This document shows, piece by piece, positions 18,309 through 27,131 of a DNA stretch of 48,604 bases. Under the pieces are notes generated by a model that searched no databases, had not been told where the DNA came from, and saw only the letters and a list, made by a program, of their open reading frames with translations. Made by a program: the position numbers and the translations under genes. The DNA lies in contig CBDBQB010000019.1 of assembly GCA_965209105.1 (NCBI GenBank), forward strand, positions 1 to 48,604, read 5' to 3'. This DNA comes from JAAELZ01 sp965209105 (GTDB taxonomy: Bacteria; Pseudomonadota; Gammaproteobacteria; Arenicellales; Poriferihabitantaceae). Within the stretch, counting starts at the first letter, position 1; every line of letters starts with the position of its first letter.

Positions 18309-20726
18309 CTAAGACCCGCCGCCCAGCAAGCGCCTTATCCGTCCTTTGAGACCACCCAGATTTGACGCTTGGCGCACTGTTTGCTCGGCTATTTCGGATT
18401 CCAGGTTTCTCAGCGTTTCGGTCGCCGACTGAATGCGCTCGGCCTGTCGGTCGAGCATGTTTTGGCGTGAACGAAGCCCATGCGCAGCCCTCAACATTTC
18501 CTCTCGGAAGATTGTGCCTGCCGCGACCCTATCCACCTGATCGACGCATTCAAGCTCAAAATCCAACACAAACGGAGCGGGGGTGTCACTAAGCACAGGC
18601 CATGTGACGCCTTGTAAATCTAGCACGATACGTGCATCGTCAGATGTCAGCATCATTGCCTCATCATTCAAACTGCGTACGCCTCTCAATTTGGCTTGTT
18701 TGAGTAATTGCGCGGTCGATGAAATTGAAAAGATTTCTTCCTCTTTCTGGCTGGCCGAGATGGCTAATTTTTTCAAGCGCAGCCCGCCTTGAAAAAGGTG
18801 CAGTAGTTCAGCGGCAGGATCAATACGCAAAAAACGATGCGTGGCGATCATCGCGGGCAGTTCAAGCCGTACGCTTAAGCCTTGATTAAAATCAACATCT
18901 GCTGACACGGAATGGTCAATATGCCATACCCCATCGACTTGCGTCCAAAACGCGTTCACTCGCATCGATTGCGGCTCATTGCCATATAAGGCCCAGGGGT
19001 GCCACTGATGCAAAGGCGCCTCTAGCATAGTAACGGGCGCCTGCGAAAACTCAGGGCGCAACACCTGCTCTTGTAAATCCGTTTCAAACTTTAAAAATGC
19101 GTCTCGATTGGCATCGTAATCCAAACCTGCTTGCGCCATGCCCCAACGCACAAAATCTTCAACGGTACGGATCAGTGGAAAGGCCTTATCCCCCCCCGCC
19201 AAATCGTTCGATCTTCCTGCGACCTGCCAAGGCAAATCCGCCAAGGTATTGCGCGCACGATGCGCAAAGTAAAATAGTGCCCGACTCAATATCGTCGGCG
19301 GGGTGACGCCCTCTTCAAGCTGCCATTCCTGATCGATCAGATGCCAGTCACCCTCATCATCGACAATGATATTTTGTGGCAGTGCGTCAACGTAGGCTTG
19401 TGCGTTTTCGTGCAATCGCGTTTCCAACCACTTCGCATACATAGAAATATGCGCCGCGATTTCTTCGCAGGAGGCTTCTACCAATAATGCGTCATGCCAC
19501 AATTGATCCAATGTTTGCCCATCTATATAAGCTTCTGACTCAACAATAAGCTGGGATACGGCACCCGTTTTAGCAGAACCTTTTTCAACCAAGGCGGTGC
19601 GGCGCACATGCCCTTCGCTTTGTTTTTTCTCAACCTGCAAGCGATATGCCCGCTTGCGACGCACACTCGCGAAGCGCACAAAGTCAAAATCTAGCGCCTG
19701 CTTAACCGCGGCGTCTTGGTGCGCAATAACAATTAAAAACGAATTAGCGTACTCGCCCATCGAACCCGTTGCCGCTGCTGTTCGCCAAAACAGGGCTTCA
19801 TCGAGCCGCGGCTGCCACATCGCGTAATAATCTCGCGACCCGATGCTGCCCAATACTTGTTCGGGATGTTGAAATTTTGTCAGAAAATTCTCCGATAAAA
19901 TCGCCTCCGGAATTTTGTAATCGGGGAAAGGATAGCAAAACTCAAAAGCGGCAAAGCCGATCTCCTCTAGCATCTTGCGCCACTGCCGTTTACTCCACGT
20001 TCGGATCCCCCGCGTTAAAGCCCGACTTTTCGGTTCTGGGTACCCAAGCAAGCCGACATTCGGCACATTAAGATGATCTTCACTGGCGCCCGCCAGATAT
20101 TTAAACCCTGTACGGTTCTCTATCGCGACAAGAATTTTACCGCTTGGGCTGAGCGCTTTTTGCGCCCGCGCCAAGGTGATTTTAAGTTGTTCCTCTGGCG
20201 ACACGCCTGGCGGTGCATAAGCGCCCGAATATTCAAGCACACCGGTAAAAACGATCAGATCGTAGTGCTTTTTCGGCAGCACCAGCTCATGATAGTTTGA
20301 GCTGATGATTTGTACATTTTCGAGTTCCGCCGTCCGCAAACTCGCAATTTCAGCGCGCGCCATTGTGCCTTCAATCGCGTCGACAATAAACCCTTGCTCG
20401 CCCAAATAGCGAGTAATCGCGCCACAGCCGCAGCCCACCTCTAATACCGTTTTAACGTCTTTTAAGTTAAGCCCACGATAGATGTTTGATCGTTTCGAGC
20501 CGAGATGATACTCCAGCGCCCAATCCGTCCAATTTTGATCCAAGGCCTCAGAATATACTGAGCGATCCTGCGCGGCTTCAATCTGCGCGAGCACCGCCTG
20601 TTCAGTACTCGACCCGTCGGTGTAATCGATAAATGACCTGTCCGCCTCATCAGACTTTACCCAAACTCCAGATTCAAGTTGGGTCAGCGCATTTGTTTGG
20701 GCGAGTGTGGGTTGAGGTTCAGACAT
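18309..20726 (-). CDS. Large SAM-dependent methyltransferase with possible kinase-like middle and C-terminal coiled coil
   Basis: The N-terminal third is a class I SAM methyltransferase: motif I VLEVGCGCGA (about residues 94-103), an acidic motif II (VDAIEGT), and post-motif YDLIVFTGVLEY. The next part (about 350-470) is unusual: a stretch with YIDGQTLDQLW followed by QNIIVDDEGDWHLIDQEW, which looks like the hinge and the N...D catalytic loop of an aminoglycoside or choline kinase-like phosphotransferase. A long region without recognised motifs follows. The end is a predicted coiled coil (about 740-790) and a basic GRIRRLLGG tail. Such proteins often occur in polysaccharide or glycoconjugate loci, but no glycosyltransferase lies nearby here. 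Substrate unknown. Start: the ATG at 20726 is chosen; a TTG six codons upstream is open. Confidence 0.8.
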   Translation of the reverse strand: MSEPQPTLAQTNALTQLESGVWVKSDEADRSFIDYTDGSSTEQAVLAQIEAAQDRSVYSEALDQNWTDWALEYHLGSKRSNIYRGLNLKDVKTVLEVGCGCGAITRYLGEQGFIVDAIEGTMARAEIASLRTAELENVQIISSNYHELVLPKKHYDLIVFTGVLEYSGAYAPPGVSPEEQLKITLARAQKALSPSGKILVAIENRTGFKYLAGASEDHLNVPNVGLLGYPEPKSRALTRGIRTWSKRQWRKMLEEIGFAAFEFCYPFPDYKIPEAILSENFLTKFQHPEQVLGSIGSRDYYAMWQPRLDEALFWRTAAATGSMGEYANSFLIVIAHQDAAVKQALDFDFVRFASVRRKRAYRLQVEKKQSEGHVRRTALVEKGSAKTGAVSQLIVESEAYIDGQTLDQLWHDALLVEASCEEIAAHISMYAKWLETRLHENAQAYVDALPQNIIVDDEGDWHLIDQEWQLEEGVTPPTILSRALFYFAHRARNTLADLPWQVAGRSNDLAGGDKAFPLIRTVEDFVRWGMAQAGLDYDANRDAFLKFETDLQEQVLRPEFSQAPVTMLEAPLHQWHPWALYGNEPQSMRVNAFWTQVDGVWHIDHSVSADVDFNQGLSVRLELPAMIATHRFLRIDPAAELLHLFQGGLRLKKLAISASQKEEEIFSISSTAQLLKQAKLRGVRSLNDEAMMLTSDDARIVLDLQGVTWPVLSDTPAPFVLDFELECVDQVDRVAAGTIFREEMLRAAHGLRSRQNMLDRQAERIQSATETLRNLESEIAEQTVRQASNLGGLKGRIRRLLGGGS

Positions 20727-20980
20727 ACGGGGTATTGTATTCAAATTAAAGTATAAAGTTCATACAGATACCGCCCAGGAAAAGAAAAACCCAATGCGAA
20801 CGATTTAAAGGGTGAAGCAGCCTGCCAAAACTGTCGCCACGGCATCTTTCATAGAAAAAGTATAAAGCAACGGGTCGCGGGTCGCGCATGAAACTTGGAG
20901 CCTATCAACAGCAAGAATTGTATTTAGCCAGTATTAAAGCGTAGACTCTATGAAAACAGATTCAATATTTTCATCGAACC

Positions 20981-22210
20981 ATGAAGCTACCTTATTTAGT
21001 CTTATTCCTATTCGCTATTCTCCCCTTCAATTTGTCCGCGGATGAAGGGTCTAATATAGGTGATCCAGGCACCGCAGGGCATGGTTATAGCGGCATTGTT
21101 TTTAGTGAACTAATGTTTGTTAGTGATTATGTGTCGGTGGCTATCAGAGCCTATGACGTCGCCGAAAGGAATGCTAAAGCACTGAGTGAAGATATCGGTC
21201 AATTGTTAGCTATGCCGAGCGCAGCATCTCTAAATGCAACACGCGAGGGTTGGAAAAAAGCACATTTCTCTTATGCCCAAACAGAGGTGTATCGCTTCGC
21301 TAACCCAGAAGTTGATCTATGGGAAGGCAGGGTAAATGCTTGGCCCGTCGATGAAAGTTTTATTGATTATGTGGCGACACCCTTCGCAGCAGGCGTGTCG
21401 CCTATTAATATCATCGCCAACCCAACGCTAACCGCTTACGGAAAGAAAATTGATGCTGACAAAATTGATGTCGGCTTAATCCGCTCCTTACATGAATTGG
21501 GCGGCAATGAAGCCAACATAGCAGGAGGCTATCATGCCATTGAGTTTTTACTCTGGGGACAAGACCTAAATGGCACAAATAACGGCGCGGGAATGCGCAC
21601 ACACCTCGACTACTCTTTAAGCGACTGCGCCCACGTGCCTTGTGAGCGTCGGCGAGAATATTTACAAGCTGTGGTGCAGCTGTTAGTCAGCGATTTGAAT
21701 GAAATGAAAGAATCGCTTCGATCTGGAGAAGCTTCTGTTCGCTTATTGAACTCTAATCCAGAACAGATTTTGACTACGGCTTTTAAGGGGATGATTGGTT
21801 TGTCCATAATTGAATTAGCGGGTGAACGTTTGAAGTTAGCTTTACTCTCTGGTGATCCAGAAGAAACCCATAACTGCTTTTCCGACACAACCCATTCTGC
21901 GCTAATTAACAATCAAACAGGAATACTTAGGGTCTACACAAGCGGCAGTAATCAGCTAACGGTACAAAACATGGTCAAGGCTGCAGATCCCGCTCTGGAT
22001 GAGGCGGTTGTAGAATCCTTTGAGCATACCTCAGCCCTATTGAAACAACTTGAAGAAAAGGCGCAGTCCGGTGAAACCCTAGACACGTTGATTGGCAGGG
22101 AGAACGAAGACGGGAATCAACTTGTGCGAGAATTGGTCGCCGCATTTATACGCCAAGGTACCGCACTGAGTAACGCCGCTGCAGCACTTAATATTGATTT
22201 ACACCAATAA
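20981..22210 (+). CDS. Imelysin family periplasmic protein
   Basis: 409-residue exported protein of the imelysin (M75, EfeO-like) family. It has an N-terminal Sec signal peptide with cleavage expected after about residue 20 (FNLSA-DE). The hallmark GGYHAIEFLLWG motif (about 181-192), with the conserved H-x-x-E, is present, as are the helical-bundle segments around EGWKKAHFSYAQTEVYRF. Imelysins are iron-regulated and probably take part in iron uptake; peptidase activity is doubtful. The next gene, a di-heme cytochrome, overlaps by 17 bases and is the usual partner in such loci. I looked for a Fur box upstream and did not find a convincing one. Confidence 0.9.
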   Translation: MKLPYLVLFLFAILPFNLSADEGSNIGDPGTAGHGYSGIVFSELMFVSDYVSVAIRAYDVAERNAKALSEDIGQLLAMPSAASLNATREGWKKAHFSYAQTEVYRFANPEVDLWEGRVNAWPVDESFIDYVATPFAAGVSPINIIANPTLTAYGKKIDADKIDVGLIRSLHELGGNEANIAGGYHAIEFLLWGQDLNGTNNGAGMRTHLDYSLSDCAHVPCERRREYLQAVVQLLVSDLNEMKESLRSGEASVRLLNSNPEQILTTAFKGMIGLSIIELAGERLKLALLSGDPEETHNCFSDTTHSALINNQTGILRVYTSGSNQLTVQNMVKAADPALDEAVVESFEHTSALLKQLEEKAQSGETLDTLIGRENEDGNQLVRELVAAFIRQGTALSNAAAALNIDLHQ

Positions 22211-23624
22211 ATATAAGGTCAGCCAAGTCGTTATTGGTTTACTGACCTTAACATTAGGTTCAAGCTGTGTGGCAGACCCATCATTGCCTGGAGGTGATTC
22301 AACTTCTGCCTTAGTAAACGGAACAGACGTTTATTCTCAAGCTTCTGGTGGTTTAACCTCTTCGCAAAAATCTGATTTTCAAATTGGCAATGGCTTCTTC
22401 CGCAAACGCTGGGTACCCGCTCCAGCCTCAACTCAAGCTTCAGATGGTTTAGGGCCTTTGTTCAACGCCACGTCCTGCCAGAGTTGCCATATCAAAGACG
22501 GGAGAGGTAATCCACCCCTCACCGAACAGAATAATTCACCCAATAACACGGGCTTTGTAGTGCGTTTAAGTGACGAAAGCAACGTCGAAGTACTCCATCA
22601 ACAAGCCGCCAAATTAGTTAAACGTAATGCAGGCGATCCAAACTACGGCTCCCAGCTTCAAGATCAATCCACATCCAACGTAAAGCACGAGGGCTTTATT
22701 TTAGTAACCTATAACGAACGCGACGTGCCTTTAGCGGATGGTGGACGTGTTACTTTACAGCAACCCAGTTATAAAGTAGTGGATTTGGGTTTCGGCCCCT
22801 TGTTTAAGCGCGTACGTCTTTTGCCAAGAGTGGCTCCACCCATGATAGGTCTGGGCTTATTAGAGGCTATAGATGAAGACGCAATATTAGCGCTTTCTGA
22901 CCCAGAAGATAGCGATAGTGACGGCATTTCTGGAAAGCCCAATTGGGGATTATCGTTGCTTGATCGCCAGCCCTATATTGGCCGCTTTGGATGGAAGGCC
23001 AATGCTCCCACGATCACAGACCAAGTTGCCAGCGCATTCGCTGCTGATTTGGGCCTGTCTACACCCTTGCTGCGTGTACCGCATGGTGATTGCACATCTT
23101 CACAGAGTAATTGTTTACGCGCCGCCACCGGGGAGTCTGGCCAAAATCCAGAGGTCTCTAAAGAGATAATGGACTTGGTGGCATTTTACTCATCAAACCT
23201 TGCGGTACCAAAACGACGAGACTTCGCCAATACCGAAGCAGGAGAGCAGCTGTTTACCGATATCGGCTGCGCTGCTTGTCATCGACCTAGCTGGACAACG
23301 TCAGCCCATACAATTCCAGCGTTACGAGCTCAAGTTATTTATCCCTATACCGATTTACTTTTGCACGACATGGGTGAGGGTTTGGCCGATATCGGGTCGG
23401 AAGGCTTAGTCAATCGCCGTGAATGGAGAACCCAACCATTGTGGGGGATTGGTTTGGCCAAGCAAGTGAATGCGAACGTCGGGTTTTTGCACGACGGCCG
23501 AGCAAGAAATGTAAGCGAAGCGATACTGTGGCATGCGGGTGAGGGGGCCAAATCCCAAGCGCAATTTATTGCATTAAGTGAAAAGAAACGCACTCTACTG
23601 CTAAAATTCGTTAATTCCCTTTGA
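22194..23624 (+). CDS. Di-heme oxidoreductase (DUF1111, thiol-oxidoreductase-like)
   Basis: 476-residue exported c-type cytochrome of the DUF1111 family. Two haem-binding CxxCH motifs are present: CQSCH (residues 95-99) and CAACH (359-363). The C-terminal FLHDGRARNVSEAILWHAGEG signature is typical of the family. The N terminus has a hydrophobic segment (about 11-22) ending in GSSC, a poor lipobox, so either a lipoprotein or a cleaved Sec substrate is possible. The start is the TTG at 22194, inside the end of the imelysin gene; no ATG or GTG fits the signal peptide better. With the imelysin gene it forms a two-gene unit likely linked to iron handling; the reaction is not established. Confidence 0.9.
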   Translation: MIYTNKYKVSQVVIGLLTLTLGSSCVADPSLPGGDSTSALVNGTDVYSQASGGLTSSQKSDFQIGNGFFRKRWVPAPASTQASDGLGPLFNATSCQSCHIKDGRGNPPLTEQNNSPNNTGFVVRLSDESNVEVLHQQAAKLVKRNAGDPNYGSQLQDQSTSNVKHEGFILVTYNERDVPLADGGRVTLQQPSYKVVDLGFGPLFKRVRLLPRVAPPMIGLGLLEAIDEDAILALSDPEDSDSDGISGKPNWGLSLLDRQPYIGRFGWKANAPTITDQVASAFAADLGLSTPLLRVPHGDCTSSQSNCLRAATGESGQNPEVSKEIMDLVAFYSSNLAVPKRRDFANTEAGEQLFTDIGCAACHRPSWTTSAHTIPALRAQVIYPYTDLLLHDMGEGLADIGSEGLVNRREWRTQPLWGIGLAKQVNANVGFLHDGRARNVSEAILWHAGEGAKSQAQFIALSEKKRTLLLKFVNSL

Positions 23625-23817
23625 GGTCTCGTATAGTGAAACACGGGAATGTATAAGCTGTTATTTACCGACAAATACCACTCTACAGGTAGAGAATCGC
23701 GCGTCTCATCTGATTCCAGGAATTAAAGGGTAGTGCTGCGAAGTAGCGGCCTTGCTATCCTCTCTGCACGTGCTTGCATTAAATATCAGCTTGAGACCTC
23801 AGCTTAACATTAGATAT

Positions 23818-23902
23818 TGGTGCCGATGGCCGGAGTCGAACCGGCATAGCTTGCGCTACACGCCCCTCAAGCGTGCGTGTCTACCAATTTCACCACATCG
23901 GC
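23818..23902 (-). tRNA. tRNA-Leu (GAG)
   Basis: On the minus strand an 85-base cloverleaf can be folded. Acceptor GCCGATG pairs with CATCGGC, and a 3' ACCA is encoded. The anticodon loop TTGAGGG gives anticodon GAG. There is a long variable arm (TAGC-GCAA-GCTA), as in class II leucine tRNAs, and a T-arm CCGG-TTCGACT-CCGG. It lies 64 bases downstream of secG on the same strand and may be part of the tpiA-secG transcript. Confidence 0.96.
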
Positions 23903-23966
23903 TTGCTTAACCCTTTATTCTAACCGCCGAGCTGTTCGCGACAATAAACTCAAAAATTCGCTCTGC

Positions 23967-24368
23967 TTATTCTGGCGGGACGGGAACATCAGTATTCGCC
24001 CCTTCAGCCGTTGAGTCTATCGATGGCTCATCAGCGGGCACCATAGGCACATCAGATTCTGGCGCCTGCTCCGGAACGATCTCGACTTGCTCAACCACGC
24101 TTCCCGTTGAAATTATGCTCGTGCTCGATGTTCGCGTTGCATATAAATACGCCAAACTAAGCGTGGTCAAAAAGAAAATCGTCGCGATCACTGCGGTGGT
24201 GCGGGTCATAAAGTTCGCCGAACCACGGGAGCCGAACAAAGACTGCGAAGAACCGCCGCCGCCGAATGCGGCCCCTGCTTGTGCGCCCTTGCCTTGTTGC
24301 AATAAGACCAATGCGACCAACGCAACCGCCATAACCAAATGTACGATCAGTAATAATTTTTCAATCAT
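23967..24368 (-). CDS. secG: Preprotein translocase subunit SecG
   Basis: Small SecYEG translocase subunit with two membrane helices. The N-terminal helix and the loop LVLLQQGKGAQAGAAFGGG, followed by SLFGSRGSANFMTRTTA, are diagnostic of SecG. The second helix is IATIFFLTTLSLAYLYA. The C-terminal tail after about residue 85 is acidic and Pro-rich and longer than in E. coli, which is common in other Gammaproteobacteria. It lies 29 bases after tpiA. Confidence 0.96.
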   Translation of the reverse strand: MIEKLLLIVHLVMAVALVALVLLQQGKGAQAGAAFGGGGSSQSLFGSRGSANFMTRTTAVIATIFFLTTLSLAYLYATRTSSTSIISTGSVVEQVEIVPEQAPESDVPMVPADEPSIDSTAEGANTDVPVPPE

Positions 24369-24397
24369 GATTGAACCTCGTTAAAAATATTCGGGCC

Positions 24398-25147
24398 TTA
24401 AGCTGCCGAACAAATACCTAGAAAATCTGCCGCCTTGAGTGAGGCGCCGCCGATCAAGCCCCCATCAATATCCGGCTTTGAAATAAGCTCCGCCGCATTG
24501 CCCGGATTCATGCTGCCACCGTACAAAACACGGCATTGTTCTGCTACCGCTTGATCTTTATCCGCCAAAATTCCGCGAATAAAAGCGTGTACTTCTTGCG
24601 CCTGTTCAGGCGTGGCGGTTAAGCCAGTGCCGATTGCCCACACCGGCTCGTAAGCAATCACAATTGTGGCAAAATTTGCGATGCCAACTTTGTCTAACAC
24701 TGCATTTAATTGTGTTCCGACCACTTTTTCAGTCACTCCGCTTTCGCGCTCTTGTTGTGATTCGCCCACACACACGATGGGGATTAATCCAGCGTCTAAG
24801 GAAACTTGGGTTTTCTCAGCGACCAGCGCATCGGTATCGCCATAAAATTGCCGACGCTCGGAGTGTCCAACGATCACATACTGACAACCCGCATCGAGCA
24901 ACATAGCCGCAGAAGTTTGCCCTGTGAATGCGCCGCCTTCATTGATATCGAGGTCTTGTCCGCCCACTGCTAGAGCACTATTTCCCGCTGCGTTTGTGGC
25001 CGTAGAAATTAGTATTGGCGAGGGGCAAACCAATACATCCACATCACCCAAAGTACTCATGCCGTCAATAATGCCCTGGCAAAGCTCCGTTGCCATGGCT
25101 TGACTGCCATTCATTTTCCAATTACCTGCCACCAATGGTGTTCGCAT
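24398..25147 (-). CDS. tpiA: Triosephosphate isomerase
   Basis: Glycolytic enzyme interconverting dihydroxyacetone phosphate and glyceraldehyde 3-phosphate. It is a 249-residue TIM barrel with all three catalytic residues in place: Lys in GNWKMNG, His in VIVGHSERR, and Glu in AYEPVWAIGTG. The phosphate-binding loop LYGGSMNPGNA and the final GGASL are also present. It is the first gene of the leftward tpiA-secG-tRNA-Leu block. Confidence 0.98.
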   Translation of the reverse strand: MRTPLVAGNWKMNGSQAMATELCQGIIDGMSTLGDVDVLVCPSPILISTATNAAGNSALAVGGQDLDINEGGAFTGQTSAAMLLDAGCQYVIVGHSERRQFYGDTDALVAEKTQVSLDAGLIPIVCVGESQQERESGVTEKVVGTQLNAVLDKVGIANFATIVIAYEPVWAIGTGLTATPEQAQEVHAFIRGILADKDQAVAEQCRVLYGGSMNPGNAAELISKPDIDGGLIGGASLKAADFLGICSAA

Positions 25148-25354
25148 CGTCTTGCCTCAAAGCTAAATATGGTTACTAAATATCGCAAGCGTCGCTGCAA
25201 TAAAAAGGGACGCGATGTTACCGCTCCGCATGAAATATTGCAATGTGCGTTGCAGGTTTTATCAAAGCAGAGTGGCGTTTTGATCAGGCTCGACCCAAGG
25301 GGTTCATTTCGTCTAAAATACAGCGGCTTACTATTACTGACTGAATACCCTAAC

Positions 25355-26026
25355 GTGTTTGAACTTCTTGCTGCTGGCGGCTGGCTGATCTGGCCGATAA
25401 TCATTTGCTCCATCGTCGCTTTGGCGATCATTGTCGATAAGTTTCGTCATCTGAGCACGGCGCTAGTCATGCCGACGGGCCTGTATGACAAAATAGAGGC
25501 CCTTGTTCAAGACAAAAAACTCACCAACGCGCACCTCACCACCTTGGCCGATCAATCCCCCTTGGGCAAGATATTCTCTACGGCGATTTCCAATGCCCAT
25601 TTCGGCAAAAGCGAACTTAAAGCCTCTGTTGAGGACAGCGGCCGACATCAAGTTCATGAGATGGAAAAGTATCTCGGCACCTTAGGTTCCATCGCCGCAA
25701 TCACCCCCTTGCTGGGCTTGCTCGGTACGGTTGTCGGCATGATTAAAGTCTTTGCGGCCATCACCGCAGTGGGCATTGGTCAGCCGCAAGAATTGGCTGA
25801 GGGCATTTCTCAAGCCTTGATCACCACAGCAGCCGGCTTGACCGTTGCCATCCCTTCATTGCTATTCTTTCGGCATTTCAAAACTCGCATCGAATCGCTT
25901 TCTATCAATATGGAACGCGAAGTTTTACGCTTATTCGCTTTAATAGATCGCACAAAAGCAAGCGACACTCAAGGCAGCGTTAATCAAGCCACCAGCCCAG
26001 CCACTAAGCAAACCGACGAAAAGTGA
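25355..26026 (+). CDS. exbB: ExbB/TolQ-type proton channel protein
   Basis: MotA/TolQ/ExbB family inner-membrane proton channel that, with ExbD, energises TonB-dependent outer-membrane transport. The 223-residue protein begins at a GTG giving MFELLAAGGWLIWP, the standard start of this family. The frame is open further upstream, but that part is not conserved. Later helices are in LGTLGSIAAITPLLGLLGTV and ISQALITTAAGLTVAIPSLL. It overlaps exbD by 4 bases (GTGA). No tonB gene lies adjacent. Confidence 0.92.
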   Translation: MFELLAAGGWLIWPIIICSIVALAIIVDKFRHLSTALVMPTGLYDKIEALVQDKKLTNAHLTTLADQSPLGKIFSTAISNAHFGKSELKASVEDSGRHQVHEMEKYLGTLGSIAAITPLLGLLGTVVGMIKVFAAITAVGIGQPQELAEGISQALITTAAGLTVAIPSLLFFRHFKTRIESLSINMEREVLRLFALIDRTKASDTQGSVNQATSPATKQTDEK

Positions 26027-26496
26027 AGTTTAAAAACGCTGAACATGAAGAACTAAGTCTTAACCTCGCGCCACTGATTGATGTGGTTTTTTTGCTCTTG
26101 ATTTTTTTCATGGTCACAGCCTCTTTCTCACAAAATAGCGCGATGGACTTAACCTTGCCAAAAGCCAGTGGCTCACAAAAACCGCCTGAAGGTTTATTTA
26201 TAAATGTCACGATCAATAAACTTGACGAAATCAGCATTGAGAATCAACTCGCGCAAACGATCGGGACGAACAATACCGCAACCCGAAAGGCCTTGTCCGA
26301 TCTACTCGGTCTAGCCATTGTACAAGCCAGGCTAAAAGATCCGAGCAAGGCCGACGAGGCGCCAACCATTAACATCGAGGCGGATGAATCGGCCAGCCAT
26401 GGCAAGGTTGTTCAATTAATGGAAGCGATCGGCGAACTGGGTATAGACAAAATACAGTTCGCGGTCGATCCCACCTCTTCTCAGGATGAGAAATAG
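26023..26496 (+). CDS. exbD: ExbD/TolR-type biopolymer transport protein
   Basis: Single-pass partner of ExbB. The membrane segment APLIDVVFLLLIFFMVTASF carries the essential aspartate that couples proton flow. The periplasmic domain ends in the usual IEADESASHGKVVQLMEAI segment. 157 residues with a GTG start overlapping the exbB stop. The middle of the periplasmic domain is somewhat longer than in short ExbD proteins. In many relatives msbA and lpxK follow this pair; here they do not. Confidence 0.92.
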   Translation: MKFKNAEHEELSLNLAPLIDVVFLLLIFFMVTASFSQNSAMDLTLPKASGSQKPPEGLFINVTINKLDEISIENQLAQTIGTNNTATRKALSDLLGLAIVQARLKDPSKADEAPTINIEADESASHGKVVQLMEAIGELGIDKIQFAVDPTSSQDEK

Positions 26497-26711
26497 CGAA
26501 CTTATCGATCCACGAAGAACGATTTTCTGGCGTTTACTATATAACTGTTCCACAAAACTCGGGTGATCTCATTATTTATACGCAAGGTACCGCGCATCTC
26601 ATCCTGCCTGAACGCGGGCAATGGGCTTTTTCTCTCCCCAAACGCCTCACTAGATGTGCGAAAATCTATCCGACCAACTTCACCAGTCTATCGCCTTTAA
26701 TCTTTTCTTAA
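26490..26711 (+). pseudogene. Probable remnant of a 2OG-Fe(II) oxygenase gene
   Basis: Directly after exbD a 73-codon open frame without a start codon can be read. Its segment RFSGVYYITVPQNSGDLIIY matches the SGVYY...P..SG.L pattern that follows the first iron-binding His in some putative 2OG-Fe(II) oxygenases. The His-x-Asp and the distal His/Arg region are missing or unrecognisable, and the flanking parts look degraded. I read it as a decayed fragment of such a gene; it could also be chance. Confidence 0.4.
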
Positions 26712-26723
26712 TTGGTAGCGTCC

Positions 26724-27026
26724 CTAACTCGAATTTGTCATGCCAATAAGGTCTTCTTCGACCAACTCATCCAAGGCCCGATGAATATCTTTGCTTATCT
26801 CCTTCGCATCAGGAAACTCGCCCTGCAAAGACTCGATCATCTCTCCCACTGTGCTTTGTCCATCGCACAACTGCCAAATTAACATGCTGGTATCATTCAG
26901 TTTGGTACGTTGCGAATTGCCTTCACGGCTTAGCACCCAACAACAAGGGATTTTTTCTACGCTTATGCCTGAGCATTGCGTGGGTAATGCGTCTAATTCA
27001 AACTGTTGGTGAAGATTTTCTAGCAT
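26724..27026 (-). CDS. PqqD-like (RRE-fold) protein
   Basis: 100-residue protein of the PqqD family, a winged-helix fold that often serves as a peptide-recognition element (RRE) in peptide-modifying systems. The core NDTSMLIWQLCDGQSTVGEM, then L..EFP....I..DI...L..L...DLI, is the typical pattern. No radical SAM enzyme, HPr-kinase-like gene or obvious precursor peptide is adjacent, so its partner is unknown. It converges on the 2OG-oxygenase-like remnant. No function is assigned beyond the fold. Confidence 0.75.
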   Translation of the reverse strand: MLENLHQQFELDALPTQCSGISVEKIPCCWVLSREGNSQRTKLNDTSMLIWQLCDGQSTVGEMIESLQGEFPDAKEISKDIHRALDELVEEDLIGMTNSS

Positions 27027-27131
27027 CTTAAACTCTGATTTTTAAACCAACTCATTTTCACAGATTACAAGTGAGCGATAGGCATTGTATCATCCTGACT
27101 TAATTTAATTATTGGGCAACACAAACTCAGT

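Noticed and set aside
20745..20980. Search for a Fur box before the imelysin gene
   Set aside because: AT-rich stretches are present but none fits the GATAATGATAATCATTATC pattern well enough.
25100..25354. Longer ExbB beginning at 25100
   Set aside because: The added part overlaps tpiA on the other strand and is not conserved; the GTG at 25355 gives the standard start.
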